Source: Burkholderiaceae bacterium (GTDB lineage: Bacteria > Pseudomonadota > Gammaproteobacteria > Burkholderiales > Burkholderiaceae_C). From it: DNA of 64,000 bases. Numbering within the stretch: position 1 is the stretch's first letter; each line of letters begins with the position of its first letter. This document shows, in pieces, positions 17,931 to 26,075 of this stretch. The DNA lies in NCBI GenBank assembly GCA_014879655.1, contig JACSRS010000107.1, forward strand, positions 1-64,000, read 5' to 3'. The position numbers were made by a program, and so were the translations under genes. The notes beneath the pieces are model-generated. The model saw nothing but the letters and a program-made list of their open reading frames with translations. It made no database searches and was not told the origin of the DNA.

Positions 17931-19250
17931 ATGCGTATCAAACCCGACGAAGTCCTGCCCAGCGGCAGCGGAAAGTTCAGCCTGGCAAAGCTGACCCTGC
18001 TGTCGATTCTCACGGGCGCCGTCATCGACCTCGTCATCGGCGTTTTTCGCGTGGCGCTGGACCACATGAACACCGCTCGCACCGACACCATCACCTGGGC
18101 TCACCAATGGGGCGTGCTGGGTTTCATACTGGTTTGCGCCTCGGTCGCTGCAACCACTGCGCTTGCAGCCTGGCTGGTGGAACGCTCCCGGGAACCCGCA
18201 GCCGGCAGTGGTATTCCCCACGTCGAGGCAGTAATTGAAGGCACACTGCCCGCCGCTCCGCTGATGCTGCTACCTGTCAAGTTCGTGGGTGGTCTGCTCG
18301 CCATCGGTGGTGGTCTGGCACTGGGACGCGAAGGCCCCAGCGTGCAGATGGGCGCCAACCTGGCGCAGTTTTTTGGAAGCACGTTCCGCCTGCCAACCGC
18401 AGACCGCATTGCGCTTTTTGCATCGGGCGCCGGTGCCGGGTTGGCGGTGGCCTTCAATGCCCCCATGGCCGGATCGGTGTTCGTGCTGGAAGAACTGGTG
18501 CGTCGGTTCGACATCCGGATTGCCATCGCCGCACTGGGTGCCTCCAGCTCCGCCATCGCGGTGGCATCACTGTTGCTCGGGCAGCAACCCGATTTTCATG
18601 TGGCAGAACTCCCTGTTTCCAGCACCTGGACCGGCCCCATCTTTGGCCTGCTGGGTATCCTGGCCGGGCTGGCAGGGGTGAGCTACAACCGGCTGATCAT
18701 CCGGACCTGCGCGCTGTTCGACGGTTTGACCCGCTGGCGACCGGAGTTCCGGGCGCTCCTGATCGGTGCACTGGTGGGCGCGCTGGCATGGTTTGCCCCG
18801 CACATGGTCGGCGGTGGCAACGAGATTTCCCAGCAGGCGCTCGTTGGCGGAATCGCGCTGACCGCATTGCCCGTCATATTTGCCGTTCGCTTCCTGCTCG
18901 GCCCGCTGTCCTATGCCGCGCGCACGCCTGGTGGCCTGTTCGCGCCCATTCTTGCGCTGGGTGCCTGCCTGGGCCTCGGATTCGGTCTTTTGTGTCCGCA
19001 GTTCGTGGCAGATGCCGGTGCCACCCCCGTCACCTTTGCGATCGCCGGCATGGCGGCTTTTCTGACCGCAACGGTTCGCGCGCCCATCACCGGAATGATC
19101 CTGATCTTCGAGATGACCGGCGCCTTCAATCAGGCCTTGCCGATGCTCTGGGCTTCTTTTGCCGCCATGGCGGTTCCCACATTGATGGGCAACTCGCCCA
19201 TCTACGACTCCATGAAGGCTCGCACCATCGGCGTCGCCAAGACCCTGTAG
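17931..19250 (+). CDS. ClC-family chloride/proton antiporter
   Basis: 439 aa with the full ClC signature set: G-S-G-I-P at 92-96, G-R-E-G-P-S-V-Q with gating Glu 134, F-N-A-P-M-A-G followed by V-L-E-E-L with proton-pathway glutamates at about 187-188, and G-G-L-F-A-P in the second half. Two charged glutamates favour an H+/Cl- exchanger over a channel. There are about 10-12 hydrophobic helices and no CBS domains, so it is the short prokaryotic form. About 220 bp lie upstream; I looked there for a fluoride riboswitch, since some ClC genes encode fluoride exporters, and saw none. The G-S-G-I-P and G-R-E-G-P motifs also argue for chloride rather than fluoride. Confidence 0.9.
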   Translation: MRIKPDEVLPSGSGKFSLAKLTLLSILTGAVIDLVIGVFRVALDHMNTARTDTITWAHQWGVLGFILVCASVAATTALAAWLVERSREPAAGSGIPHVEAVIEGTLPAAPLMLLPVKFVGGLLAIGGGLALGREGPSVQMGANLAQFFGSTFRLPTADRIALFASGAGAGLAVAFNAPMAGSVFVLEELVRRFDIRIAIAALGASSSAIAVASLLLGQQPDFHVAELPVSSTWTGPIFGLLGILAGLAGVSYNRLIIRTCALFDGLTRWRPEFRALLIGALVGALAWFAPHMVGGGNEISQQALVGGIALTALPVIFAVRFLLGPLSYAARTPGGLFAPILALGACLGLGFGLLCPQFVADAGATPVTFAIAGMAAFLTATVRAPITGMILIFEMTGAFNQALPMLWASFAAMAVPTLMGNSPIYDSMKARTIGVAKTL

Positions 19251-19348
19251 GGGTCGGGCAACCCGGGAGCGGCTTCGAACCACCAGGACGCCAACTCCCA
19301 ATCCCGCCACACCTGTGGGGCTGTGCCGGCGGCAGGGATACTGCAGCC

Positions 19349-20818
19349 ATGGACTTTGTCAATCTGCCGCTGTTCGCCGCCGCCGCACTGGTTTTTGCCA
19401 GCGTGCTGACCGGCCTGTTTTCGGCGCGCATCGGCTTTTCCTTTTTGCTGGTGTTTCTGGTGGCCGGCATGCTGGCGGGCGAAGACGGGCCGGGGCGCTA
19501 CCTGTTTGACGACTACCGCCTCGCTTTCTGGGTCGGCAACCTGGCGCTGGCGGTCATCCTGCTCGATGGCGGGCTGCGAACGGCCTGGGCCACCTTCCGC
19601 ACCGGCCTGCGCCCGGCGTCGCTGCTGGCGTCGCTGGGGGTGCTGGTCTGCGCCGGCGTCACCGCACTGGCCGGCATGTGGGCGGCCGGGCTGGACTGGC
19701 GCACCGCGCTGCTGCTGGGCGCCATCGTCGGCTCCACCGATGCGGCGGCAGTCTTCGGGCTGCTGAACCGCTCGGGCGTGACGCTCAATGAACGCATCGG
19801 CGCGACGCTGGAGATCGAGTCCGGCGTCAACGATCCGATGGCGGTCTACCTGACGCTGGCTTTCATTGCGCTGCTGATGCCGGGCGCATCGGCCCATTCG
19901 GCGGCAGGCGCCTTTGCAATGGCGTTCGTGCAGCAGTTTGGCTGGGGCGCGCTGGCCGGGGTGCTGGGTGGCTTTGCGATGGCCGGCCTGCTCAACCGCG
20001 TGGCCTCGCGCGATGCCGGTGGCGGCGTGCTGGCGCTGCTGATCGGTGCGGGCGGCCTGCTGATCTTTGCCACTGCCGGCATGCTGGGCGGCTCGGGTTT
20101 TCTGGCGGTTTACCTGTTCGGCATCATTCTCGCGCGGCGGGCGGCGCGGGCGGTGAAGCCCACGCTGGCGGCAATGGACGGCTACGCCTGGCTGGCGCAG
20201 GCCGGCATGTTCCTGTTGCTGGGCTTGCTGGTGACGCCGTCGGACCTGCTCGATTCGCTGCTGCCAGCGGTGGCCGTGTCGTTGACGCTGATTTTCATCG
20301 CGCGGCCGCTGGCGGTGTGGGTCTGCCTGCGCCCGCTGCACTTTTCCACCCGCGAGATCGGCTTCATCGCCTGGGTGGGCTTGCGCGGCGCGGTGCCCAT
20401 CGTGCTGGCGCTGTTCCCGCTGATGGCCGGCACACCGAAGGCGGCGCTGCTGTTCAACATGGCCTTTGTCGTGGTCGTCACCTCGCTGCTGATTCAGGGC
20501 ACCACCATCGGGCTGGTGGCGCGGCGGCTGGGTGTGGCCTTGCCCGACGCGGATGACGAACCCGCGCGGCGTGCCGTTTTCGGTGATTTCGAGTTCGACG
20601 CGGGCCTGCCGGTGGGACGGATCTGCGATTTCTACGCCCTGCCGCTGCCAACGACGCCGGAGGTGGCGCTGGGCGACTGGATGGCCGAGGAACTGCTGCG
20701 CCCGCCCGTTGCCGGCGACACCGTTGAACTCGGATCCGCCGCCTTCGTGGTGCGCACGGTGGAAAGCGGCCGCATCACGCGCGTCGGGCTGTCGCTGCAG
20801 GACAGCGAAGCCGCCTGA
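19349..20818 (+). CDS. NhaP2/CvrA-like cation/proton antiporter, short form
   Basis: 489 aa from ATG at 19349. The CPA1-type membrane domain has about 12 helices, with G-S-T-D-A-A-A-V-F (Asp 131) and S-G-V-N-D-P-M-A (Asp 162), the paired ion-binding aspartates. G-L-R-G-A-V-P-I-V-L-A near residue 350 is the NhaP signature. The C-terminal ~80 residues resemble the CorC/HlyC transporter-associated domain of NhaP2. Escherichia NhaP2 is roughly 90 residues longer and has a TrkA_C module between membrane and tail; that module seems missing here. Likely exchanges K+ or Na+ for H+ at the inner membrane. Adjacent to the ClC gene, so the pair may deal with ion balance together. Confidence 0.88.
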   Translation: MDFVNLPLFAAAALVFASVLTGLFSARIGFSFLLVFLVAGMLAGEDGPGRYLFDDYRLAFWVGNLALAVILLDGGLRTAWATFRTGLRPASLLASLGVLVCAGVTALAGMWAAGLDWRTALLLGAIVGSTDAAAVFGLLNRSGVTLNERIGATLEIESGVNDPMAVYLTLAFIALLMPGASAHSAAGAFAMAFVQQFGWGALAGVLGGFAMAGLLNRVASRDAGGGVLALLIGAGGLLIFATAGMLGGSGFLAVYLFGIILARRAARAVKPTLAAMDGYAWLAQAGMFLLLGLLVTPSDLLDSLLPAVAVSLTLIFIARPLAVWVCLRPLHFSTREIGFIAWVGLRGAVPIVLALFPLMAGTPKAALLFNMAFVVVVTSLLIQGTTIGLVARRLGVALPDADDEPARRAVFGDFEFDAGLPVGRICDFYALPLPTTPEVALGDWMAEELLRPPVAGDTVELGSAAFVVRTVESGRITRVGLSLQDSEAA

Positions 20819-20850
20819 TCGCTGTGAGCCGGGCTACCCGAATAAATCCC

Positions 20851-20900
20851 TTTTTGATAGCTAAAAGTGACCATCTGACGCTGGAAAATTGCGAAAAAGA
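20851..20900 (+). repeat. Dispersed repeat, copy B
   Basis: TTGATAGC, 13 bases, CTGACGCTGG (one change from the TTGACGCTGG core) and an A-rich right flank. It begins 33 bases after the NhaP2 stop. Confidence 0.75.
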
Positions 20901-20917
20901 CTGAAAAGACAAGCAAA

Positions 20918-20946
20918 AGGCCGGACACCCCCTCGGGTGCCCGGCC
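20918..20946 (-). terminator. Terminator for the minus-strand envelope gene pair
   Basis: A stem AGGCCGG-x-CACCC around a CCTC loop with its complement. Read on the minus strand it is followed by TTTTGCTTG. It lies about 37 bases downstream of the gene ending at 20983. Confidence 0.8.
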
Positions 20947-20982
20947 TGGTTGCAGCGCTGGTCGGCCGGCGGGTCGGCGAAA

Positions 20983-21339
20983 TTATTTCTTCGCCGGCGT
21001 CACTGCGATCAGTTCGGCCTGGGTGTAGGTGACTTTCATCTGGTCGCCCACCTTGGCGCCGTTGAGCAGCGCCGGGTCGTTCAGCTTGACTTCGGCAAAG
21101 TGGCCGTAAGGGCCGCGCACCAGCACGGTACCCTTGGCCTGGTTGATGGACCAGATGTTGGACACCAGCGAGACACTACGCACAGCGGCTGCGCCCGGCT
21201 TGGTACCTGCCTTGGCGGAAGCGGTGTCGTTGAACGAGGTCGATGAACGGATGCCGTCACCCTTCTGGAAGTCCAGCGCCACGGCCTGCACGTATTCGGT
21301 GTTCACCGTGTCGCCCCCCTTGACCTGCGCCAGGTTCAT
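20983..21339 (-). CDS. Small envelope protein, apparently lacking its N-terminal half
   Basis: 118 aa. The first residues, N-L-A-Q-V-K-G-G-D-T-V-N-T-E-Y, look like the middle of a known but unnamed proteobacterial lipoprotein family in which N-L-x-Q-V-K-x-G-D-x-V ends the first of two small beta domains. The second copy, G-A-K-V-G-D-Q-M-K-V-T-Y-T-Q-A, closes the protein. A signal peptide and first strands are missing. The ATG overlaps the previous gene's stop by one base. I infer a deletion removed the 5' half, leaving a start codon inside the domain. If translated it would lack an export signal. It could alternatively be a genuine short variant. Confidence 0.6.
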   Translation of the reverse strand: MNLAQVKGGDTVNTEYVQAVALDFQKGDGIRSSTSFNDTASAKAGTKPGAAAVRSVSLVSNIWSINQAKGTVLVRGPYGHFAEVKLNDPALLNGAKVGDQMKVTYTQAELIAVTPAKK

Positions 21340-21872
21340 CAGCGATAGATGACGGCACGGCGATAGCTGCGCCGCGCCACGCCGGCATACGACACAGGGG
21401 TCAGCGGCATGCCGATGACGTCGATGAAGACCGACACGTCGGCGCCCTTGGCGGGCATCTCGCCCTGCAGCACCTTGACGGTGTAGCTCAGCGTGTCGCC
21501 GTTGAGTTCGGGCTTTTCCAGCACGGCCACCACCTGCACCAGCTTGCCGCCATCCAGGATGGAAATGTCGGCGTTCGGGTTGTCTTTCAGAAAGCTGTCC
21601 TTGCCCTGGCTCCAGAACGGCACGAAAACGGCCGTGGTCATGTTGCCGGCAACGCGCTCGGGGCGATCCGAGAAAAACACGGTGATCGGGCTGACACCTG
21701 TCAGCGACAGCTTGCTGGTGGCCTTGTCGAACGTCATGCCCTTGGAGGACTGCACGAACAGGAAATCGGCTTGCTTGGCGCCGGATGCAGCGGCTTGCGC
21801 CAGTGCGCCTTGCATGGGGAGGGCAGATGCCAGCACGGCAGCGGAGGCCATCAATTGGCGGCGAGTGGACAT
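21339..21872 (-). CDS. Secreted conserved protein of unknown function
   Basis: 177 aa from ATG at 21872, which gives a signal peptide (Arg-Arg start, Ala-rich core, cut near L-A-Q-A). The mature part has F-V-Q-S-S-K-G-M-T-F, then S-P-I-T-V-F-F-S-D-R-P-E-R-V-A-G, F-W-S-Q-G-K-D-S-F, P-N-A-D-I-S and finally F-I-D-V-I-G-M-P-L-T-P, a combination I recognise from conserved hypothetical periplasmic proteins that sit beside the lipoprotein family described for the next gene. No catalytic residues are apparent. Predicted periplasmic. Operon with the truncated neighbour (one-base overlap). Confidence 0.75.
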   Translation of the reverse strand: MSTRRQLMASAAVLASALPMQGALAQAAASGAKQADFLFVQSSKGMTFDKATSKLSLTGVSPITVFFSDRPERVAGNMTTAVFVPFWSQGKDSFLKDNPNADISILDGGKLVQVVAVLEKPELNGDTLSYTVKVLQGEMPAKGADVSVFIDVIGMPLTPVSYAGVARRSYRRAVIYR

Positions 21873-22073
21873 GGGAATTCCTTGAATAAAGATGAACGGA
21901 TGCAGGCTGTTGATTTTAGTCAGCCGAAAAAGTTCACGGTTTTGACGCGAGTCAGACTTGGCGCTGCGCAAAAGGCGCTACCATGAATGTCGACCGCCGG
22001 GCCGGTTGCCTGCCGCTCTGTTTGCTGAACGACGGCATCGTCGGGCCCACCCTTGACCGGAGGATCGCCACGC

Positions 22074-22514
22074 ATGCTCGGATTCGAACTGACCATCTGG
22101 GACTACATCACTTTTGCCACGCTGGCGCTGGCCGGCGTCTGCGTGGTCGTGATCTTCGTCTTCGTTGCCGGGCTGCCCGGGCGCATTGCGATCAGCCGCA
22201 AGCACCCGGATGCCGAGGCCGTCAACATCATGGGCTGGGCGGGCTTTCTGGCCGTGGTGCCCTGGATTCAGGCTTTCATCTGGGCCTTCAAGCCGACGGA
22301 CATCGTCGACATTCGCCGTTTTCCACTGGAAGAGGCCCGGGCCATCGATATCGAAAATGCCCGTTTGCGGGGTCAGCAGCCGCCGGCTGCAAGCGCCGCT
22401 GCGACACCGGCGATGGCGGCGCTTGCCGACGAAGCTGCGCTCGCCGCACAAGCCGCCGCGGGTGAAGCACCCGCTGCGACTCCCGCCGGGGTGAAACCGG
22501 CACCCAACGCCTGA
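22074..22514 (+). CDS. yiaW: DUF3302 (YiaW-like) inner-membrane protein
   Basis: 146 aa from ATG at 22074 with CGGAGG upstream; a TTG 21 bases earlier is less likely. W-D-Y-x-T-F opens the first membrane helix (about residues 10-32), followed by H-P-D-A-E-A-V-N-I-M-G-W and a second helix (about 48-66), the DUF3302 pattern. The last 60 residues are Ala-rich and unstructured, longer than in Escherichia YiaW. It lies 10 bases before the HlyD-family gene, as yiaW lies before yiaV, so it is probably a partner in the same exporter. Confidence 0.82.
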   Translation: MLGFELTIWDYITFATLALAGVCVVVIFVFVAGLPGRIAISRKHPDAEAVNIMGWAGFLAVVPWIQAFIWAFKPTDIVDIRRFPLEEARAIDIENARLRGQQPPAASAAATPAMAALADEAALAAQAAAGEAPAATPAGVKPAPNA

Positions 22515-22524
22515 GGCCTTCCGC

Positions 22525-23679
22525 ATGCTTTTCGGTTTTGTGCTGCTGTTCGGCTATGCCTTCCTGGTGTGGCTGGTGTTCTTCAAGTTCAAGTGGATGA
22601 AGTTCAATATCGCCTGGGGGGTGGTATCGGTTTCGGTCGGCGCGCATCTGCTGGTCATCTTCCTGATCGGGCTGCGCTACATGACACCGCAGTCAACCCA
22701 GGCCAAGGTGATCCAGCAAACCATCCAGCTGACGCCGCGCCTGTCGGAACCCACGCTGCTCACCGCTGTGCTGGTAAAGCCGAACGAACGGGTAAAAAAG
22801 GGTACGCCACTGTTTCAGTTCGACCGCCGGCCGTATGAATACAAGGTCAGGCAGTTGCAGGCGCAACTGGCCAGCGCGAAGCAGAACGTGCTGGTGATGA
22901 AGTCGGACATCCAGATCAACGCCGAAAAAGTGGTCAAGCTGCAGGCGGCGCTGGTCTATTCGCAATACCAGCAGAAGCTGTCGGAAGGACTGGCCAAAAC
23001 CGGCGCCGGGCCGGAGGAAGACGCCAAGAAGTGGGAAGCCCAGGTCGCCGAGAACAAGGCCGCCATCAGCGAGGCCCAAGCCGAGCTGCAGCGTGCGCGG
23101 CTGCGCTACCAGTCCAACGTCGACGGCGTCAACACCTCGGTCGCTGTGGTGCAGGCCGAACTGGACCAGGCGCTGTACTACCTGGCCAACACGACGATGC
23201 TGGCGCCTGAGGACGGCTACATCATCAACATGCAGGCTCGTCCCGGCATGGTGGCAGGCGATGTGCGGGTGGGGGCCATCGCCTCTTTCATCTGTGACAC
23301 CGACCGCTACCTGCTGGCGCAGTTCTTCCAGGAAAACCTCAAGTACGTGAAGCCCGGTCAGAGCGTCGAGATTGCGCTGGACCTGTACCCCGGCCAGATC
23401 TGGACTGGCAAGGTGGAGACCATCTGGCAGGGCAGCGGTTCGGGGCAGATGCTGCCCAGTGGCGTATTGCCCAACTTCCAGGCGATGAGCCCCGAAGTGC
23501 CGCAAGGGCAGTTCGCGGTGGCGATCCGCATCGATGACCCGGATCAGAGCCTGTTCCCGCTGGGCACGCAGGGCCGAGCTGCGGTCTACACCCACCCGGA
23601 CAGCGGCTTTTCCGTGCTGCGCAAGATCGGCATCCGCACCTATACCTGGTTCAACTGGCTGTATCCGTTCAACTTCTGA
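22525..23679 (+). CDS. yiaV: HlyD/EmrA-type membrane fusion protein (YiaV-like)
   Basis: 384 aa. Two N-terminal helices (about 2-22 and 28-52) are followed by a biotinyl/lipoyl-like half with V-K-K-G-T-P-L-F-Q-F-D, a coiled-coil hairpin (about 105-215), the second lipoyl half with A-P-E-D-G-Y-I-I-N and a beta-barrel region. This is the plan of periplasmic adaptors linking an inner-membrane pump to an outer-membrane channel. Its stop overlaps the next gene's ATG (TGATG), and that gene is an outer-membrane channel, so the export route is partly encoded here. No classical pump is adjacent; DUF3302 may replace it. Confidence 0.87.
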   Translation: MLFGFVLLFGYAFLVWLVFFKFKWMKFNIAWGVVSVSVGAHLLVIFLIGLRYMTPQSTQAKVIQQTIQLTPRLSEPTLLTAVLVKPNERVKKGTPLFQFDRRPYEYKVRQLQAQLASAKQNVLVMKSDIQINAEKVVKLQAALVYSQYQQKLSEGLAKTGAGPEEDAKKWEAQVAENKAAISEAQAELQRARLRYQSNVDGVNTSVAVVQAELDQALYYLANTTMLAPEDGYIINMQARPGMVAGDVRVGAIASFICDTDRYLLAQFFQENLKYVKPGQSVEIALDLYPGQIWTGKVETIWQGSGSGQMLPSGVLPNFQAMSPEVPQGQFAVAIRIDDPDQSLFPLGTQGRAAVYTHPDSGFSVLRKIGIRTYTWFNWLYPFNF

Positions 23680-25130
23680 TGCGCCGCAGTCTTCTTCCGA
23701 TGCCCGCTACCGTATCCCGGGTTCTGCTCCGCTTCGGCCGGTGCGGCCCGGCGGCCATCACCCTGCTGCTCGGCGGTTGCGCGCTGTCGACCCCCCCTCA
23801 GCACGCGGACTTGGTCGCACAGGCGCTGCCGGCCAATACCCGTGTGCCAACGACCTGGGCGGCAGGTGCACAGCACGTTGCGGTGGCCGACGATTGGCTC
23901 AAAGCCCTGCAAGACCCGGCGCTGGAAGTCATCGTGGCCGAAGCCCTGGCCCACAACCCCGATTTGCGCCAGGCCGCAGCCCGGGTCGAAGCGGCGCGCG
24001 AGGCGGTCAAGGTGGTCGGTGCCCGCCTGCAACCGCAGGTGGGCGCACAACTGGGCGCAACCGCCCGCCAGGACCGTGACAACGGCAGCTTCAACAGCAG
24101 CTTTGGCGCACTTGGCGTGGCCTGGGAGGTCGACATCTGGGGCCGGGTGCGCGCGCAGACCGCTGGCGCCCAGGCCAGCGCCGAGGCTGTTGCGCTGGAC
24201 TACGCTTATGCCCGCCAGTCGCTGGCCGCGACAACCGCCAAGCTGTGGTACCTGGCCACCGAATCGCAGCAGCTGGTTGAGCTGGCCGGCGAGGCGGTCG
24301 CCATCTATGAGCGGCTGCTGGCGCTGGTGCAGCAGCGGCGCGCGGCCGGCAAGGATTCGGACATGAACCTGGTGGACGTCCGGGCCAGACTGCAAAGCGC
24401 ACAAAGCGGTCTTCTGACCGCGCAACAAGCCGCAGCCGAAGTGCGTCGGTCGCTCGAAACCCTGATCGGCCGCTACCCGTCCGCCGAGATCAGTGTCGCG
24501 AACCGCTTCGCGCCGTTGCCACCGCCGGTGGCGGCGGGTTTGCCCGCCACGCTGCTGGAGCGCCGCCCCGATCTGCTGGCCGCGCAAAGCGCCGTGCTGG
24601 CCGCGTTCCGCCAGCAGGAGGCAGCGCAACTGGCGCTGCTGCCCGATGTTTCACTGACTGCCCAGGGCGGGCGCGTGGGCAGCGGATTGCTGGCACTGCT
24701 GGGCCTGAACCCCTGGCTGGCCGCCGCGCAGGTCGGCCTTTCGATCCCGATATACGAAGGAGGTGCCTTGCGTGCCCGCATCGCCATCGCCACGGCCGAA
24801 CAGGCGCAGGCCGTGGCGCGCTTCGGCGGCCAGAGCCTGACGGCTTTTCGGGAAGTGGAAAACGCGCTGGCCAGCGAGCAGTACCTGCTGAACCGGATTC
24901 CCTACGATGAACGAGCACTGGCCGATCGCGGGGAGGCCGTGCGCATCGCCACCATCCAGTTCAAGGCAGGTCAGCGAGACATATTGTGGGTTTCTCGTCT
25001 GCAGGCCGAGCAGCTGGGCAATCAGGAAGTGGTGGTGCGTGCCCGCGCCGCCCAGCGCATCAACCGCATCCAGCTGCACCTGGCGCTGGGTGGCAGCTTT
25101 GACGCAAGACCCGCCGCAATCGCACAATAG
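23679..25130 (+). CDS. NodT-family outer-membrane efflux lipoprotein (first copy)
   Basis: 483 aa. A lipobox L-L-L-G-G-C at about residue 34 gives a lipid anchor. Two OEP (TolC-like) repeats follow, each starting with a long helix: N-P-D-L-R-Q-A-A-A-R-V-E-A-A-R near 90 and R-R-P-D-L-L-A-A-Q near 295. W-E-V-D-I-W-G-R near 150 and I-P-I-Y-E-G-G-A-L-R-A near 355 are family hallmarks. It should form a trimeric channel-tunnel in the outer membrane for the YiaV-type adaptor, to which it is translationally coupled. Confidence 0.9.
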   Translation: MRRSLLPMPATVSRVLLRFGRCGPAAITLLLGGCALSTPPQHADLVAQALPANTRVPTTWAAGAQHVAVADDWLKALQDPALEVIVAEALAHNPDLRQAAARVEAAREAVKVVGARLQPQVGAQLGATARQDRDNGSFNSSFGALGVAWEVDIWGRVRAQTAGAQASAEAVALDYAYARQSLAATTAKLWYLATESQQLVELAGEAVAIYERLLALVQQRRAAGKDSDMNLVDVRARLQSAQSGLLTAQQAAAEVRRSLETLIGRYPSAEISVANRFAPLPPPVAAGLPATLLERRPDLLAAQSAVLAAFRQQEAAQLALLPDVSLTAQGGRVGSGLLALLGLNPWLAAAQVGLSIPIYEGGALRARIAIATAEQAQAVARFGGQSLTAFREVENALASEQYLLNRIPYDERALADRGEAVRIATIQFKAGQRDILWVSRLQAEQLGNQEVVVRARAAQRINRIQLHLALGGSFDARPAAIAQ

Positions 25131-25181
25131 GCTTCAACTGGATTCGCACTGCCTGTCGCGACCAACCCGACCCGATCTGCC

Positions 25182-25949
25182 ATGACCGTCATCCTGCAAA
25201 GTAACGCCGCCCTGCCCCGAATCCCTTCACTGTTGCTGCTCGCCCTGCTCACGATGCCCGCCATGGGCAGCGACAAGAAGCCGGCAGCGCCCCGCGTTGA
25301 CGTCCAGGCCAGCCTGTGTGGGTCGCCCGAGCAAACCATCGAGGCCTTGCGCCTGAAGTCCACCGGTGCGCCGTCCGATGTCTGGCTTTTTGACGATGCG
25401 TCGCTCAGCCTGTTCAACAAGGGATTGCGCATCCGGCTACGGCCGAACAAGAAGGGCGCCGAACTGACACTGAAGGCTGCCGATCAGGACTGCGCTCAAC
25501 TGGCGCCAGGCGTGCTGCCGGCCGGCGAAGGCAAATGTGAATACGACGCCCACGGCGAGCGCATCGCCGGCGCGTTGTCGCTGTCGCGCACGGTCAGCGC
25601 CGCGCAGGCTGCGCAACTGGCCGGCGGACATGCGCCGGTGGCCGATGCCCTGAGCGAGGCTCAGGTACGCTATCTGCAATCGGTGCCGGGAGTCTGGCCG
25701 CTGCCCGTCGGTCTGCGCGCGCTCGGACCCACGCGCGTCAGCAGCTATGCCGCCAAACCTTACGTGGTGGACATCTCCGAGTTGCCTGGCGGCGAGCGCT
25801 TCATTGAAATCTCGCGCAAGGGCCCGCTGACGCAGGCTGCCCAGATGCGCAGCCGCATGAACGCGGACCTGACCGCCGCCGGCGTGACCGTGTGCACCGA
25901 CCAGTCGGCCCAGGCGGTGAACAAGCTGAAGAGCTTGCTGAAGCCCTGA
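25182..25949 (+). CDS. Secreted CYTH-like domain protein
   Basis: 255 aa with a signal peptide ending near M-P-A-M-G. The centre contains D-V-W-L-F-D-D and L-F-N-K-G-L-R-I-R-L-R-P-N-K-K-G-A-E-L-T-L-K, resembling strands of the CYTH fold (a beta barrel that binds triphosphates or polyphosphate). The N-terminal E-x-E-x-K metal motif of true CYTH enzymes is not obvious, so activity is doubtful. It begins 51 bases after the outer-membrane channel and could belong to that operon. Alternative: a structurally similar periplasmic binding protein. Confidence 0.65.
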   Translation: MTVILQSNAALPRIPSLLLLALLTMPAMGSDKKPAAPRVDVQASLCGSPEQTIEALRLKSTGAPSDVWLFDDASLSLFNKGLRIRLRPNKKGAELTLKAADQDCAQLAPGVLPAGEGKCEYDAHGERIAGALSLSRTVSAAQAAQLAGGHAPVADALSEAQVRYLQSVPGVWPLPVGLRALGPTRVSSYAAKPYVVDISELPGGERFIEISRKGPLTQAAQMRSRMNADLTAAGVTVCTDQSAQAVNKLKSLLKP

Positions 25950-26075
25950 AAAAGAACGCCCGGCCGACGGTACCGGGTTTCGGCAACAAGCGCGCTACGG
26001 TTTGCGCGGTGTACGGTTGGCAGGCTGTGCCCCTGCCGCCCCCGGCCGATTGGCACTTCGGTGCCGGTACAACCA

